A stretch of DNA of 5,581 bases from Clostridiales bacterium. GTDB taxonomy: Bacteria; Bacillota; Clostridia; Oscillospirales; QAKW01. The notes under the pieces were generated by a model. The model was not told the DNA's origin and did not search any database. It saw only the letters and a program-made list of their open reading frames with translations. Positions 4,357 to 5,581 of this stretch are shown one piece after another. Position numbers and translations under genes: made by a program. The stretch's first letter is position 1. Each line of letters opens with the position of its first letter. The DNA lies in the NCBI GenBank assembly GCA_003343605.1, contig QAKW01000003.1, forward strand, positions 1 to 5,581, read 5' to 3'.

Positions 4357-5581
4357 GCCATCCGATTCACCGTGCGGCAGGCAGCGCGCCCGCCCGCACC
4401 GTGCAGACCGAAACCGGCTTCTGGGGGCTGGATCTCGCCTCGGCGGCGCTGGGCCGCGCCTTTTCCAGAGCGGCCGATACCGAAAACCTGATCTGGGAAG
4501 GGGAGGCCCTGCGGGCCCGCCCCGGCTACCGGGAGCTTGCCTCCTTCGGCGCCCGGATCAACGGGATCTTTTTTTATGATGATACCCTGCTGATCCATGC
4601 GGGAAGCTGCCTTTACCGGCAGGACGCCGCGTTTGAGAGCGAGCCGGAGCTGCTTTATTCTAAAATGAACGACGCGCCTTCCCAGGGGGTGCTGCGCCGC
4701 CAGACCGTGGTGGCGCGGCTGTGCGAAAACCAGTATCTCTACGCCTGGCGGCGCGAGCAGATAAGCGGCAGCTTTCTTTTTATCAGCGACGGCCTGCACT
4801 ATCTTTTCTACGATGGCACAGCGGTGCGCCCGGTAGCCGATGAATACTGGGGGCAAGCGGTTTTGCCGCTGGTTTCGGAAGGGATCTGCCCGGTATATTA
4901 TGCCACGGTTCCCTTTACGGCGGTGGCGAAGCTGCCCGCGGCGGGGACAGGCGATATCGACCCCCGGGGCGCCAACCGCCTCTCCCAGTTCCGCTGTGAG
5001 AGCTTTTATATCGACGACACCGCACCGGTAACCGATTATATCCTCTCCTGCCCGTTTGGCGCCTATCTTGAAGGGATTCCGGTAGAGCTGCAGATTCGCG
5101 GGGAAGAGGGGAGCTGGCGCAATGTGAATATCGAATCGCGCATCGACGTGCTGCGCAGCGGGGAGCTCACAAAGCTCAGCCTGGTTGCGGCCGCGGTGCA
5201 GGGCGGGATGAAATTTTCGGTCGACAGCGACGGCCGGATTGTGAATCTCGGCGTAGGGATCCATCAGGTTGCCAACGACGGGATGGATAATGTGAGGCTG
5301 ACCTATGCGGTAATAACCGATCCGCCCGACGCGCTGACCGGCGCTACGGTGCAGGGGCTTTACGGTGCCGACGGCGCCGATGATGTGCTCTTTCTCGGCG
5401 GCAGCGCCGCGGCGCCCGGGGAAGACGCGTTCAGCGCCCGGAATGATTTTTTCTGTTTTTATGAAAGCTCCTTTGAACGGCTGGGCAGCAGCCAGACCCC
5501 GGTGACCGGTTATTGCCGCCTGAGCGACGGGCGGCTGGCGGTGCTCAAAGACGATCCCGATGGATCCGCTGTTTTTTTCCG
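4353..5581 (+). CDS. Large neck/tail protein, probable beta-propeller (partial, runs off the right edge)
   Basis: The frame starts at ATG 4353 and stays open to the end, giving 409 residues of an incomplete protein. The start overlaps the adaptor stop (ATGA), and a weak GGAAGG (about 4335-4340) lies upstream, so translation is probably coupled. Near the N-terminus, TENLIWEGEALRARPGYREL (43-62) followed by INGIFFYDDTLLIHAGSCLY (69-88) is a pattern I associate with phage proteins whose first blade is read as 'your data, origin, rules' of a propeller. Later blade-like pieces recur: GSFLFISDGLHYLFYDG (139-155), DDVLFLGGS (343-351), and a final stretch with FCFYESSF, TGYCRLSDGRLAVLKDD (385-401). 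P22 gp10 and T7 gp12 are known propeller-bearing nozzle or stabilisation proteins just below the adaptor, so a tail nozzle or DNA-stabilising role is a reasonable guess. A tail-tip or fibre protein is the alternative. The missing C-terminus limits confidence. Confidence 0.55.
   Translation, partial: MSHPIHRAAGSAPARTVQTETGFWGLDLASAALGRAFSRAADTENLIWEGEALRARPGYRELASFGARINGIFFYDDTLLIHAGSCLYRQDAAFESEPELLYSKMNDAPSQGVLRRQTVVARLCENQYLYAWRREQISGSFLFISDGLHYLFYDGTAVRPVADEYWGQAVLPLVSEGICPVYYATVPFTAVAKLPAAGTGDIDPRGANRLSQFRCESFYIDDTAPVTDYILSCPFGAYLEGIPVELQIRGEEGSWRNVNIESRIDVLRSGELTKLSLVAAAVQGGMKFSVDSDGRIVNLGVGIHQVANDGMDNVRLTYAVITDPPDALTGATVQGLYGADGADDVLFLGGSAAAPGEDAFSARNDFFCFYESSFERLGSSQTPVTGYCRLSDGRLAVLKDDPDGSAVFF

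Noticed and set aside
4314..5264. Long minus-strand open frame (316 codons) opposite the propeller-like gene
   Set aside because: The composition is shadow-like (Ala, Arg, Gly, Pro rich) and it runs against a coupled + strand gene whose frame is open and has family-like motifs.
1..5581. tRNA, rRNA, CRISPR array, insertion sequence, attachment site or defence system
   Set aside because: I saw no cloverleaf, spaced direct repeats, transposase-like gene, terminal inverted repeats or defence-like domains; the window is filled by structural phage genes.

Overview
This window is a slice of the packaging and head module of a tailed double-stranded DNA phage or an integrated prophage. All supported genes lie on the + strand and are tightly packed. 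Strong AAGGAG-type ribosome binding sites, a high-GC composition (high 50s percent by eye) and the flavour of the proteins suggest a Gram-positive, clostridial-type host, perhaps of the Oscillospiraceae kind. That host guess is an inference from family resemblance and codon choice, because no host gene is present to anchor it.

Layout from left to right: the C-terminal end of the large terminase (1-219); a 67-residue small membrane protein (216-419); the portal protein (403-1947); a 109-bp AT-richer non-coding gap (1948-2056), the only sizeable gap in the window; a scaffolding protein (2057-2638); the major capsid protein (2643-3458); a small beta-rich protein, probably a capsid decoration protein (3477-3815); a head-tail adaptor/connector (3841-4356); and a large protein, probably a beta-propeller neck or tail component, that runs off the right edge (4353-5581). 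Three junctions show translational coupling: ATGA overlaps at 216-219 and 4353-4356, and a 17-bp overlap at 403-419.

The genes form one assembly line. The scaffold directs coat protein to polymerise around the portal ring. The terminase docks on the portal and pumps DNA in. The small beta protein probably coats the filled shell. The adaptor and the propeller-like protein close the portal and start the tail. No prohead protease and no minor head protein (SPP1 gp7 type) sits between portal and scaffold. The separate, apparently uncleaved scaffold, together with a portal, adaptor and propeller-like protein, recalls P22-type heads more than HK97-type heads.

I did not find a clearly undescribed biological system. 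The points most worth a second look are the unassigned small membrane protein between terminase and portal, the non-coding gap with a possible GTG-started scaffold extension, two compact hairpins at gene junctions (174-194 and 3800-3828), and the unidentified propeller-like protein at the right edge.
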